Made by a program: the position numbers and the translations under genes. Under the pieces are notes generated by a model. The model was not told where the DNA came from and did no database searches. It worked only from the letters and a program-made list of their open reading frames with translations. DNA of 37,645 nt from an uncultured Selenomonadales bacterium (GTDB lineage: Bacteria; Bacillota; Negativicutes; Selenomonadales; Selenomonadaceae): positions 1-37,645 of the forward strand of contig CALFJB010000047.1 in NCBI GenBank assembly GCA_937877565.1. The letters run 5' to 3'. How positions within the stretch are numbered: the stretch's first letter is position 1; every line of letters starts with the position of its first letter. Shown one piece after another: positions 8,236 to 15,607 of this stretch.

Positions 8236-9144
8236 ATGATTCAAGATTTATTAAAAAAATGTCAACTTTGCCCGCGAAATTGCAAAGTTAATCGCACTGA
8301 AAAAACTGGATTCTGTGGAGCCGGTGAAAAAATTCGTGTTGCACTTGTCAGCCTTCATGAATGGGAAGAACCCTGCCTTGTTGGCAAAAATGGCGCGGGT
8401 ACAGTTTTTTTTTCACATTGTAATTTAAAATGTGTCTATTGCCAAAATTTTAAAATCAGCAGTGAAGGTTACGGGAAAGAAATTTCTGTTGAACGTCTGG
8501 CAGAAATTTTTTTGGAGCAACAAAAACGCGGCGCGGCTAATATCGAACTTGTTACGCCGACGCACTATGTACCGCAAATTTGCGCCGCGCTTGATATTTC
8601 AAAAATGCACGGCTTGAAAATTCCAATCGTTTACAATACAAATTCATATGAAAACGTATCGACGCTTGACTTGTTAAAAAATCGCGTCGATATTTTTCTT
8701 CCTGACTTAAAATATTTTGATAACGAAATTGCAAAAACTTTTTCAAATGCGCCGAATTATTTTCAAGTGGCAACCGCCGCAATTACAAAAATGTTTGAAC
8801 TTGTTGGGGAAAATAAATTTGATTTTTATGGAAATATGACGCGCGGCGTTATCGTTCGCCATTTAATCTTGCCGAATTTTCGCCGTGACAGTATGAAAAT
8901 TTTGGATTGGCTCAAAAAAAATTTCGGCGATAAAATTTTTATCAGCTTGATGAATCAATACACGCCGCTTTTTCGTGCAAGTCAATTCAAAAAGATAAAT
9001 CGTCGCCTTACAACTTTTGAATATGATTCAGTTGTAAATTTTGCGGTTGACATTGGAATAAAAAATTGTTACATTCAGATTGGAAAAACTGCCGACGAAA
9101 AATTTGTACCGAAATTTGACGGCGGCGGAGTCAAGGAGGGTTGA
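8236..9144 (+). CDS. Radical SAM protein of the PflX type (pyruvate formate-lyase activating enzyme-like)
   Basis: The 302-residue protein starts at an ATG with GAGGT nine bases upstream. It carries the radical SAM motif CNLKCVYC (CxxxCxxC, around residues 61-68), and an N-terminal Cys group (CQLCPRNC then FCGAG) typical of the COG1313/PflX branch. The radical SAM cluster cleaves S-adenosylmethionine to generate a radical. The substrate of this branch is not established, and no pyruvate formate-lyase-type glycyl radical enzyme is encoded in this window. It lies between the yvyF-like gene and cdaA; cdaA starts five bases after its stop and its ribosome site lies inside this gene's end. Confidence 0.8.
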   Translation: MIQDLLKKCQLCPRNCKVNRTEKTGFCGAGEKIRVALVSLHEWEEPCLVGKNGAGTVFFSHCNLKCVYCQNFKISSEGYGKEISVERLAEIFLEQQKRGAANIELVTPTHYVPQICAALDISKMHGLKIPIVYNTNSYENVSTLDLLKNRVDIFLPDLKYFDNEIAKTFSNAPNYFQVATAAITKMFELVGENKFDFYGNMTRGVIVRHLILPNFRRDSMKILDWLKKNFGDKIFISLMNQYTPLFRASQFKKINRRLTTFEYDSVVNFAVDIGIKNCYIQIGKTADEKFVPKFDGGGVKEG

Positions 9145-9148
9145 AAAT

Positions 9149-10006
9149 ATGAATGCAGGAATGGTTTTCCCGGAAAAATTATTGGGGCTTGCCGCAACAA
9201 TTCGCCCCGCAGATATTTTAGAAATTTTACTTGTTGCAATTATTTTTTATAAACTTTACGCAATGATTGAAGGAACACGCGCAATAACCCTCGTCAAAGG
9301 TATTTTGGTCTTATTCATGATAAATTTTTTTTGCAACGTGTTCCAATTAAATTTACTTTCGTGGATTTTTGAAAAAGTTATGACGTGGACATTTATTTTA
9401 ATACCGATAGTATTTCAGCCGGAAATTCGTCGTACACTTGAAAGGCTTGGGCAAAGCAGATTTTTCTTCCATGAAAGAATTTCGCTTGACGAGGCGGAAG
9501 CTAATAAAGTGGTTGAAGAAATTGTTAAAGCGGCGAAGTCACTTTCTGCCACAAAAACCGGCGCACTGATTGTCATTGAACGCACAATGGGTTTAAATGA
9601 TGTATGTGCAACCGGAATTAAAGTTGACGCCGCAATAACGGCTGAATTGATAGGAAATATATTTTTTGTAAATACGCCATTGCACGACGGCGCGGCGATT
9701 GTTCGCGGAAAAAGACTTTACGCGGCAGGTTGCCTTTTACCACTTACTGAAAAGCCGGGACTTTCAAAAGAATTGGGTACACGTCACAGAGCGGCTATTG
9801 GAATGTCTGAACAGTGCGACGCGCTTATTTTGGTTGTAAGTGAAGAAACCGGTACAATTTCAATCGCAGAAAATGGAAAATTGACGCGCCATCTTGACGG
9901 CGATAAAGTGGCTGAAATTATTCGCCCGGCGTTTGCGCATCCGCACAAAAATTCGCTTGGCGATCTTTTACTGAAATGGAGAAATCAAGATGTTGGAGCA
10001 AATTAA
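9149..10006 (+). CDS. cdaA: Diadenylate cyclase CdaA
   Basis: CdaA condenses two ATP into cyclic di-AMP, a second messenger for osmolyte and cell-wall homeostasis. The start is the ATG at 9149 with AAGGAGGG upstream; a longer frame reaching back to 9080 overlaps the previous gene and has no ribosome site. The 285-residue protein has three N-terminal hydrophobic segments within the first 90 or so residues, then the DAC domain with the diagnostic DGA (near residue 180) and RHR (near 212, in GTRHRAA) catalytic motifs. It overlaps cdaR by 17 bp, the usual arrangement in Firmicutes. Length and motifs are normal, so activity is likely. Confidence 0.95.
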   Translation: MNAGMVFPEKLLGLAATIRPADILEILLVAIIFYKLYAMIEGTRAITLVKGILVLFMINFFCNVFQLNLLSWIFEKVMTWTFILIPIVFQPEIRRTLERLGQSRFFFHERISLDEAEANKVVEEIVKAAKSLSATKTGALIVIERTMGLNDVCATGIKVDAAITAELIGNIFFVNTPLHDGAAIVRGKRLYAAGCLLPLTEKPGLSKELGTRHRAAIGMSEQCDALILVVSEETGTISIAENGKLTRHLDGDKVAEIIRPAFAHPHKNSLGDLLLKWRNQDVGAN

Positions 10007-10913
10007 AAATACTTTTCGGCGGAACAAAATGCAAAAAATCGTAGCGTTAATTTCTTCAACTGTGCTATGGTTTTACGTGATGGATACGCAAAATCCAATT
10101 ATTAACGGCTCGTATGAAGTGCCGCTTTCAATGTCGAACACGCCGCCGAATTTTAAAGCGGTTTATCGTGAACAGACGGTTCAAATTAAATTGAGTGCGC
10201 CGCGCTCCTACTTTGTAGATTATGGACCCGGCAATATTCGCGCCTTCGCAAATTTGCAAAATTATTCTGCTGAAGGTGAATATGAAATTCCTATTGAGGC
10301 GTCATTTCCCAAAGGCTTTGAGCTGGAAAGTTTGACGCCGAATATAATTCACGTGCAACTTGATCCGTTCATTGAAAAGCAAATGGAAGCAAGAGTTCTT
10401 ATAACGGGTACACCTATTGAAAATTCTGTTGTGAAGGATTTAAAAAAGTCGTCAGAAAATGTAACGCTGATTGGACCCAAAAACGCTGTCAACCGTGTAA
10501 CGCGGGTAATGGGCTACATTGGATTGAATAACAATGCAGAAACTTTTGATATTTTAGTGCCAATGACGGCGATTGACGAAGACGGGCGCGAAGTGCGCGG
10601 CGTTCGTGTTGCACCGTCAGCAATTACCGTAAACGTTCAAATTGAAAGTGAACTTATCAAAAAAACTGTACCGGTTACAGCAGATGTTATTGTTCCTGAA
10701 GGTCGGGAAATTGAACAGATAATCGTTGCGCCAAAAACTGTTGACATTGTCGGACGTGAAGAATTTGTAAACGCTGTAGAGTCAATTAGCACGGAGCAAC
10801 TTTCTTTTAATGTCAACGCCAAAACTTTTATTGGAAAATTGCGGCTTGTCGTACCGGAAGGCGTGACGCCCTCTCAAGGCGAAGTTGATGTTACTTGCAG
10901 ATTCAAGGAGTAA
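9990..10913 (+). CDS. cdaR: CdaR, YbbR-domain regulator of CdaA
   Basis: The 307-residue protein starts at an ATG inside the end of cdaA, with GGAGA upstream. One transmembrane helix near residues 15-32 (SSTVLWFYVM) is followed by extracytoplasmic YbbR-type beta domains, recognisable by recurring LPV/VPV(T)-starting strands (for example VPVTADVIVPEG). CdaR modulates CdaA activity across the membrane. In many Firmicutes glmM follows; here an FAD-dependent dehydrogenase comes next, five bases after the stop. Confidence 0.88.
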   Translation: MLEQIKNTFRRNKMQKIVALISSTVLWFYVMDTQNPIINGSYEVPLSMSNTPPNFKAVYREQTVQIKLSAPRSYFVDYGPGNIRAFANLQNYSAEGEYEIPIEASFPKGFELESLTPNIIHVQLDPFIEKQMEARVLITGTPIENSVVKDLKKSSENVTLIGPKNAVNRVTRVMGYIGLNNNAETFDILVPMTAIDEDGREVRGVRVAPSAITVNVQIESELIKKTVPVTADVIVPEGREIEQIIVAPKTVDIVGREEFVNAVESISTEQLSFNVNAKTFIGKLRLVVPEGVTPSQGEVDVTCRFKE

Positions 10914-10918
10914 TTTTT

Positions 10919-12526
10919 TTGAAAGTACGAATAAAAAATATTTCGGTAGATTTACACGACGACAGAGATTTAACAGAAATTGCGGCGGCGTATTTGAAAA
11001 TTGACACGGAGAAAATTAATAGCGTTAAAATAATTCGCAAGGCGGTAGATGCGCGGCGTTATCACGGAGCGGGAATTAAATTCAATTATATTTTGGACGT
11101 GGAATTTGACGGCAAAATAAATTTGGCGCGTGATAAAAATCTTGAAAAAATTCCTGCAAAAAATAATTTTAACGTTGCCAAACTGCCGAAAAATTTAAAT
11201 TACAATCGCCCAATAGTTGTAGGTTTTGGTCCTGCGGGAATGTTCGCCGCTTTAATTTTGGCTCGCGCAGGACTGGAGCCAATTATTTTTGAACGTGGCG
11301 GCGATATTGATTCACGGGCGGCGGCAGTTGAAAAATTTTTTAGTACAGGCGAACTTGATAAAAATTCAAATGTACAATTTGGCGAAGGCGGCGCGGGAAC
11401 TTTTTCTGACGGCAAATTAACGGCGCGTACAAATGATATTTTGGTTGACTTTGTACTTGAAACTTTCGTAAAAGCGGGCGCACCTGAAGAAATTTTGTAT
11501 CTGCAAAAACCGCATATTGGTACAGATAAATTACGTGATGTTGTAAAAAATATTCGCCGTGAAATTTTAAATTTGGGTGGGAAGATTTATTTCAATTCGC
11601 AAGTTACAAACTTAGAATTTGACGCGAGCGGCGCAGTTACGGCGGCGATTGTCAACGATTCTGAAAGATTTTTGACGGACGCAATTTTTTTAGGCGTGGG
11701 ACATTCTGCGCGTGATACTTACGAAATATTAAACAGTCACGGCGTGGCGATGGAAAGTAAAGCGTTTGCAGTAGGCGTTAGAATTGAACACCCGCAGGAA
11801 TTTATAAATTTTGCACAATACGGCGAAGATTTTAAAAATCCAAAATTGCCTGTTGCAGATTATTTTTTGACTTACAAAGATATTGAACACGGGCGCGGCG
11901 CGTATAGTTTTTGTATGTGTCCGGGCGGCGTGGTAGTTGCGGCAACTTCAGAAATTGGCGGCGTGGTTACAAATGGAATGAGCAATTTTTTGAGAAATTC
12001 CGGCGTGGCAAATAGTGCGTTGCTTGTAACTGTTGATAAAGCTGATTTTAAAAATTTCGGCAATGACGTTTTAAGCGGCGTTCGTTTTCAGCGGCACTTT
12101 GAAAAATTGGCGTTTGAATTGGGCGAGAAAAATTATTCTGCGCCTGTTCAAAGTGTCGGCGATTTTCTGAATGGTCGCGCAGATTGTAAAAATTTTTTGG
12201 TTAATCCAACTTATCCGCTCGGCTACAAAATTGCTGACTTGAATAAATGTTTACCGGCTGAAGTTTCTGCAACTTTGAAAGACGCGCTGAAATTTTGGGA
12301 CGGTAAAATAAAAAATTTCGCCGAGTCAAATATTGCAATGACGGGCGTTGAAACTCGTACAAGTGCGCCTTGCCGAATCCTGCGCGACAAAGAAAATTTT
12401 CAATCTGTCAGTAACGCGGGAATTTATCCCATTGGCGAAGGTGCAGGATACGCGGGCGGGATTATGAGTTCAGCTATTGACGGTATTAAATCTGCACAAA
12501 CTTTTTTAAAGCAGTTTCAAAACTGA
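10919..12526 (+). CDS. FAD-dependent dehydrogenase/oxidoreductase (COG2509 type)
   Basis: The start is the TTG at 10919 with AAGGAG eight bases upstream, five bases after cdaR. The 535-residue product has an N-terminal alpha/beta domain of about 95 residues, then a dinucleotide-binding motif VGFGPAGMFAAL with the acidic FERGG end of the second strand, the FGEGGAGTFSDGKLTAR signature and a C-terminal GEGAGYAGGI FAD-contacting motif. This architecture is typical of the COG2509 'FAD-dependent dehydrogenase' family, whose substrate is not known. It is the last gene of the yvyF-like/cdaA operon and is closed by a hairpin. A link with c-di-AMP would be inference from position only. Confidence 0.85.
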   Translation: MKVRIKNISVDLHDDRDLTEIAAAYLKIDTEKINSVKIIRKAVDARRYHGAGIKFNYILDVEFDGKINLARDKNLEKIPAKNNFNVAKLPKNLNYNRPIVVGFGPAGMFAALILARAGLEPIIFERGGDIDSRAAAVEKFFSTGELDKNSNVQFGEGGAGTFSDGKLTARTNDILVDFVLETFVKAGAPEEILYLQKPHIGTDKLRDVVKNIRREILNLGGKIYFNSQVTNLEFDASGAVTAAIVNDSERFLTDAIFLGVGHSARDTYEILNSHGVAMESKAFAVGVRIEHPQEFINFAQYGEDFKNPKLPVADYFLTYKDIEHGRGAYSFCMCPGGVVVAATSEIGGVVTNGMSNFLRNSGVANSALLVTVDKADFKNFGNDVLSGVRFQRHFEKLAFELGEKNYSAPVQSVGDFLNGRADCKNFLVNPTYPLGYKIADLNKCLPAEVSATLKDALKFWDGKIKNFAESNIAMTGVETRTSAPCRILRDKENFQSVSNAGIYPIGEGAGYAGGIMSSAIDGIKSAQTFLKQFQN

Positions 12527-12546
12527 AAACTTATTGTAAACAAAAA

Positions 12547-12580
12547 AACGCCGTGATATTTCATCAAGGCGTTAATTTTT
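12547..12580. terminator. Bidirectional terminator between the FAD gene and the 12606 gene
   Basis: AACGCC (12547-12552) pairs with GGCGTT (12568-12573), with an inner TGAT/ATCA pair; T-rich tracts follow on both strands. It serves two convergent genes. Confidence 0.8.
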
Positions 12581-12605
12581 TTAGCACCAATTTTTACTTT
12601 GGGAT

Positions 12606-13148
12606 TTATACAATTTTTTCTATTTCATCGTTTTTAAAATACTCCGTAATATCTGTTCCTTCAGGAACTAAAATTATAAAATTTTTTTCCTTTAAAAGGT
12701 ACGCCTCTAATCTGTACTTGAACGCCGGTGATATTTTTGCCAAAATTCCGGCGTTTAAATCAGCATATTTCACATCAACTTGATGATTAAATTCCGTTAC
12801 TTCCTGTTTTGTAACATACATTGCTTCTTCAGGAGTATATGTGTTGCCTACCCATACAATACTATTTCCATTTTCACCGACCGATACAATAGTTTCGTTC
12901 AATCTTTTAAGAAATACTTCATAACCATTAGTCTCCCATTCATAAAATCCGATTGGCGTTGGTGGTTTTGGCTTTTCTTCTTCAAAAAGTAATTCACCCA
13001 TTAAAACTACATGGGATATAACCCCTGCAATCGCTATTCCTATTCCAGTAATCAATGCTTTTTTAAAACTAAAGTCAAGAAGAAATTCCCATTTATTATC
13101 CCAAATATACGTCAAAATATACTCTATGTAGTTTTTATAATTTTTCAT
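12606..13148 (-). CDS. Single-pass membrane protein of unknown function
   Basis: I chose the ATG at 13148, which has AAGGGC upstream; the ATG at 13163 has no clear ribosome site. The 180-residue protein has one hydrophobic helix (about residues 30-55, ALITGIGIAIAGVISH) flanked by a basic N-terminal part, then a soluble C-terminal domain of about 120 residues that is probably outside the cytoplasm. I do not recognise the family. It follows the JAMM operon on the same strand but is cut off from it by a strong terminator at 13201-13236, so it is probably a separate unit. Confidence 0.6.
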   Translation of the reverse strand: MKNYKNYIEYILTYIWDNKWEFLLDFSFKKALITGIGIAIAGVISHVVLMGELLFEEEKPKPPTPIGFYEWETNGYEVFLKRLNETIVSVGENGNSIVWVGNTYTPEEAMYVTKQEVTEFNHQVDVKYADLNAGILAKISPAFKYRLEAYLLKEKNFIILVPEGTDITEYFKNDEIEKIV

Positions 13149-13200
13149 AATGAAGCCCTTCATTTTTTAATAATTCAATAATAGTGTCCGAAAAAACAAA

Positions 13201-13236
13201 AGAAACAACATATTTTTTAGGAATAATGTTGTTTCT
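13201..13236 (-). terminator. Strong terminator after the JAMM operon
   Basis: A perfect 11-bp stem, AGAAACAACAT with ATGTTGTTTCT, is followed on the minus strand by TTTGTTTTTT. It lies directly after the JAMM gene. Confidence 0.85.
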
Positions 13237-13241
13237 TCAAC

Positions 13242-13631
13242 TTAAATTACATATTGGAAAAATTTATCTTCAGCCGGAATGTACAACAACATAAGAATTT
13301 CTGACATTGAACATTGCGATTTAATTTTTTCTGCATACTCAATATCACGTGATGAAAGTTTTTCCGCGCCTTTAGGATGAGTATGAACAAATCCAATAAA
13401 AGAAATGTTTTCTTTTGCCCAATTTTGAATGACAGCGTTTAATTTTTGCACATTAGGAATATACCGCAATTTTGTTGTAATACCGGTTGAATCATTATAA
13501 AATTTCGTTACAATACGATTTTCATCAATACCGAGAATACCGCCGACTTCAGGAACACGTAAATTTTCTCTAATGGCATCAATTACTTTACTATTGATTC
13601 GGATTTTATTTTGGACAGTACTTAAATCCAT
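13242..13631 (-). CDS. JAMM/MPN+ metalloprotease (Prok-JAB type)
   Basis: The 129-residue protein is a stand-alone JAB domain with the full zinc-protease signature: Glu28 in PEVGGILG, His83-x-His85 in HTHP, and after exactly ten residues Asp96 (SSRD), i.e. E...HxHx10D. In bacteria such proteins remove ubiquitin-like or C-terminal peptide tags, process sulfur-carrier proteins, or act in defence and metabolism islands. No E1-, E2- or ubiquitin-like gene is seen here. The start is an ATG two bases after the upstream gene's stop, with no clear ribosome site, so translation is probably coupled. It is the last gene of the operon that starts near 14642. The fold is secure; the substrate is unknown, and the small Cys-rich proteins or the membrane protein upstream are the obvious candidates. 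Confidence 0.85.
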   Translation of the reverse strand: MDLSTVQNKIRINSKVIDAIRENLRVPEVGGILGIDENRIVTKFYNDSTGITTKLRYIPNVQKLNAVIQNWAKENISFIGFVHTHPKGAEKLSSRDIEYAEKIKSQCSMSEILMLLYIPAEDKFFQYVI

Positions 13632-13633
13632 TT

Positions 13634-13930
13634 TCAGACGTTCAAATTGCCGTTGAATAAATCTTCATTGTACTTAGTTATTGCTCTATAAGCCCATATC
13701 ATACAAATAAGATTTACAAGCGGCACTGTGATGAAAAGGCTAATTCCGAGTGTCATAAAACCGGCTATTGCAAATATTGTATCTAAAATAGCCATAATGA
13801 CGCCGCCAGTTATCGTTGCATAAAAAAGCCCAATGGGACCAAGCACTAAAGTTAAAATCAATCCGAGTCCAACACTTTTAGGCGAACGTGTTACAACGTA
13901 TTGGCGATTTTGATTTTGATTTTCGTTCAT
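13634..13930 (-). CDS. Small multi-pass membrane protein
   Basis: The start is the ATG at 13930, one base after the stop of the first Cys-rich gene, with GGAGAG about ten bases upstream; an ATG at 13960 would overlap that gene. The 98-residue protein has a short polar N-terminus rich in Asn and Gln, then two or three hydrophobic helices (around SVGLGLILTLVLGPIGLFYA and AIAGFMTLGISLFITVPLVN) and a polar tail. Its glycine-rich first helix and short loop recall TM2-like proteins, but I cannot place it in a family. It lies between the Cys-rich genes and the JAMM protease, two bases from the latter. Confidence 0.7.
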   Translation of the reverse strand: MNENQNQNRQYVVTRSPKSVGLGLILTLVLGPIGLFYATITGGVIMAILDTIFAIAGFMTLGISLFITVPLVNLICMIWAYRAITKYNEDLFNGNLNV

Positions 13931-13931
13931 T

Positions 13932-14117
13932 TTACTTGAACTCTCCATGCGAACATTCATCCGTAGGTTTCATCCATTTGCGACGGTAGCCGCACCAAAC
14001 TTCTTTACGTTTAGAATCGTATTCGCCGAATTTACAGTCTGCACAGCAAACATACCCTGCAAATTCGCCTTCAGGGAGCTTTACCGAAACAACATTCTTC
14101 TTTTCAGTATTTTCCAT
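13932..14117 (-). CDS. Small four-cysteine protein, copy 1
   Basis: The 61-residue protein has a C-x2-C-x13-C-x12-C pattern (Cys25, 28, 42, 55, with an extra Cys24) around a WCGYRRKWM core, which suggests a single zinc site. It has no signal peptide or membrane segment. A good AGGTTG ribosome site precedes the ATG. It is the most diverged of three tandem copies (KEV, KPTDEC and HGEF where the others have GEV, DSTDNC and LEY). Function unknown. It is the copy next to the membrane protein and JAMM gene. Confidence 0.75.
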   Translation of the reverse strand: MENTEKKNVVSVKLPEGEFAGYVCCADCKFGEYDSKRKEVWCGYRRKWMKPTDECSHGEFK

Positions 14118-14194
14118 AAAATATCAACCTCCAAAAATACCACACATTTGTAAAAATATCTTTTATTTAAGGCTACAGGTGAATATCTCACTGC

Positions 14195-14380
14195 TTACTT
14201 TAAGTATTCAAGTGAACAATTATCTGTGGAATCCATCCATTTGCGACGGTAGCCGCACCAAACTTCGCCACGTTTAGAATCGTAATCGCCAAATCTGCAG
14301 TCTGCACAGCAAACATACCCTGCAAATTCACCTTCAGGGAGCTTTACCGGAACAACATTCTTCTTTTCAGTATTTTCCAT
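14195..14380 (-). CDS. Small four-cysteine protein, copy 2
   Basis: The 61-residue product is identical in sequence to copy 3 (14457-14642) and differs from copy 1 at about ten positions. It keeps the C-x2-C-x13-C-x12-C arrangement. Its own ribosome site (GGAGGTTG) is conserved in all three copies. Identity at the DNA level with copy 3 points to a recent tandem duplication. Confidence 0.75.
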   Translation of the reverse strand: MENTEKKNVVPVKLPEGEFAGYVCCADCRFGDYDSKRGEVWCGYRRKWMDSTDNCSLEYLK

Positions 14381-14456
14381 AAAATATCAACCTCCAAAAT
14401 ACTACACACTGTTAAAAACATTTTTTATTTAAAGCTGTAGGTAAATATCTCACTGC

Positions 14457-14642
14457 TTACTTTAAGTATTCAAGTGAACAATTATCTGTGGAATCCATCC
14501 ATTTGCGACGGTAGCCGCACCAAACTTCGCCACGTTTAGAATCGTAATCGCCAAATCTGCAGTCTGCACAGCAAACATACCCTGCAAATTCACCTTCAGG
14601 GAGCTTTACCGGAACAACATTCTTCTTTTCAGTATTTTCCAT
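14457..14642 (-). CDS. Small four-cysteine protein, copy 3 (promoter-proximal)
   Basis: This is the first gene after the divergent promoter near 14730-14758 and encodes the same 61 residues as copy 2. The conserved N-terminal segment (KLPEGEFAGYVCCADC) is the best conserved part of the family and the C-terminal six residues vary most. A role as a metal-binding partner or substrate of the downstream membrane/JAMM pair is inference from position. Confidence 0.75.
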   Translation of the reverse strand: MENTEKKNVVPVKLPEGEFAGYVCCADCRFGDYDSKRGEVWCGYRRKWMDSTDNCSLEYLK

Positions 14643-14729
14643 AAAATATCAACCTCCAAAATACTACACACTGTTAAAAACATTTTTTATTTAAAGCTGT
14701 AGGTAAATATCTCACCGCTAACCAAAAAT

Positions 14730-14758
14730 ATTTTATAGCTATAGATATAAAATGTCAA
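14730..14758 (-). promoter_or_regulatory. Promoter of the Cys-rich/JAMM operon
   Basis: On the minus strand, TTGACA (14758-14753), 17-bp spacer and TAAAAT (14735-14730). The palindrome TATAGCTATA (14734-14743) overlaps the -10 box and fills part of the spacer. Confidence 0.75.
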
Positions 14759-14780
14759 GAAAAAATTTTTATCTATAGCT
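14734..14780. promoter_or_regulatory. Operator candidate: inverted repeat with TATAGCTATA core
   Basis: AGCTATAGATA (14737-14747) and TATCTATAGCT (14770-14780) form a perfect 11-bp inverted repeat with a 22-bp gap. The left arm is part of a smaller palindrome TATAGCTATA at 14734-14743. The same ten bases recur at 14858-14867 inside the start of the XRE gene. This is the expected layout for a regulator that controls both divergent transcripts. Confidence 0.65.
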
Positions 14781-14816
14781 TGTACGAAAAATTTCAACAC
14801 TAATTTATTATTACCA

Positions 14817-14822
14817 TATAAT
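14817..14822 (+). promoter_or_regulatory. -10 box of the XRE regulator gene
   Basis: TATAAT lies 16 bases before the ATG. A weak TCAACA stands 17 bp upstream. The short leader carries AAAGGACG as ribosome site. The inverted-repeat arm at 14770-14780 lies just upstream of the -35 region. Confidence 0.5.
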
Positions 14823-14837
14823 AAAGGACGTGCTGTT

Positions 14838-15221
14838 ATGAACAAAAAAGATTTAAATATAGCTATAGGTAAAAGAATCAGGTTACTTCGTGAATCTCAA
14901 GGAAAAACCAGAGATGTATTATCTGAAGAGGCTGACATTTCGCCGCATTTTTTATTTGAAATTGAAACAGGGCAAAAAAGTATGACTTCAAATACCATTA
15001 TAAATCTTGCGAAGGCTTTAAATGTTACAACAGATTTTATTTTATTGGGCGCGGCTACGCCCACTGTTAAAGTTGCTCCATTGGTAAGACCTTCGCCGGT
15101 GGCAAAAATTGTTACTAATCTTGAAGGATTGCCGCCCGAACAATTAAATTTGGCTGAACAATTTATAGAAATTTTTTCGGTAGGTCTGCGAACAAAGCGA
15201 AAAGTTAAACGCTTGAGGTAA
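14838..15221 (+). CDS. XRE-family HTH transcriptional regulator
   Basis: The 127-residue protein has an N-terminal Cro/C1-type helix-turn-helix (about residues 8-65): GKRIRLLRESQGKTRDVLSE, then DISPHFLFEIETG as the recognition region and INLAKALNVTTDFILLG closing the fold. The C-terminal 55 residues contain a Pro-rich linker and a helix (LPPEQLNLAEQFIEIF) that may serve in dimer formation. It is divergent from the Cys-rich/JAMM operon and shares palindromic sites with it, so it is the probable regulator of that operon and of itself. Its 3' end overlaps the convergent ferredoxin gene by 17 bp. Confidence 0.85.
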   Translation: MNKKDLNIAIGKRIRLLRESQGKTRDVLSEEADISPHFLFEIETGQKSMTSNTIINLAKALNVTTDFILLGAATPTVKVAPLVRPSPVAKIVTNLEGLPPEQLNLAEQFIEIFSVGLRTKRKVKRLR

Positions 15222-15393
15222 TATTTTTTAAAATCAACGCGCCAACTGGACAAATTGCCGCTATTGCGTGCCAATCTTCAAGTTTATTTTCGTCGATAAT
15301 AATTTTGCCGCGTTCAAATTTTATTCCGCCATTTTCACTTTCACTAACGCAAGCGGCGCAATGTACACAAATTTTTTCATCGTATTCAATCAT
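15205..15393 (-). CDS. Small single-cluster [4Fe-4S] ferredoxin
   Basis: The 62-residue protein starts with an ATG behind AGGTGA. It has a CVHCAAC motif (CxxCxxC, residues 9-15) and a distant fourth Cys in ICPVGAL near residue 48, the pattern of single-cluster 4Fe-4S ferredoxins. It would carry electrons in the cytoplasm of an anaerobe. No partner enzyme is adjacent. It stands alone, between the XRE gene (convergent overlap) and the groEL repeat region. Confidence 0.8.
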   Translation of the reverse strand: MIEYDEKICVHCAACVSESENGGIKFERGKIIIDENKLEDWHAIAAICPVGALILKNITSSV

Positions 15394-15422
15394 AAAATCA
15401 CCTACTAAAAAACGCCCCTTTT

Positions 15423-15450
15423 CTAGGGATTAGGGGCTAGAGATTAGGGA
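15423..15450. repeat. Heptanucleotide repeat array 1a (YTAGGGN)
   Basis: Four heptamers in a row: CTAGGGA, TTAGGGG, CTAGAGA, TTAGGGA. It is followed about 120 bases later by an array in the opposite orientation. Between the two lies the groEL terminator. Confidence 0.75.
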
Positions 15451-15481
15451 ATTTTTTAATTTAAAAATTTCAAACTAAAAA

Positions 15482-15505
15482 AACGCCACGACAATTCGAG
15501 GCGTT
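15482..15505 (-). terminator. groEL terminator
   Basis: AACGCC (15482-15487) pairs with GGCGTT (15500-15505), with an inner CGA/TCG pair. On the minus strand the stem is followed by seven T's. The same AACGCC/GGCGTT stem occurs at 12547-12573. Confidence 0.75.
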
Positions 15506-15575
15506 CATTTTTTATTTCAAAATCAGATGAATTTTAAGTGCCGATTATTTTAATTAAGTTTCAGATAAAAATTTC

Positions 15576-15607
15576 TAAAACCTAATCTCTAAAACCTAAC
15601 ACCTAAA
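15576..15607. repeat. Heptanucleotide repeat array 1b (reverse orientation)
   Basis: Units CCTAATC, TCTAAAA, CCTAACA, CCTAAAT run up to the groEL stop codon. It is the inverted partner of the array at 15423-15450. Confidence 0.7.

Larger units (their letters stand above)
13932..14718. repeat. Three tandem ~262-bp gene-containing units
   Basis: Gene ends are 263 and 262 bp apart. Units two and three are nearly identical, including the 76-bp spacer with its ribosome site. Unit one is diverged in both gene and spacer. This implies an old duplication followed by a recent one. Confidence 0.9.

Noticed and set aside
8236..9144. The radical SAM protein as a peptide-modifying enzyme for the export cluster
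   Set aside because: It is 23 kb away in another operon, has no SPASM or RRE-like region, and matches the PflX type.
13242..14642. The JAMM locus as a ubiquitin-like (Bil-type) conjugation operon
   Set aside because: No E1-, E2- or ubiquitin-like protein is present; the small proteins have four-Cys zinc-site patterns and no C-terminal Gly-Gly.
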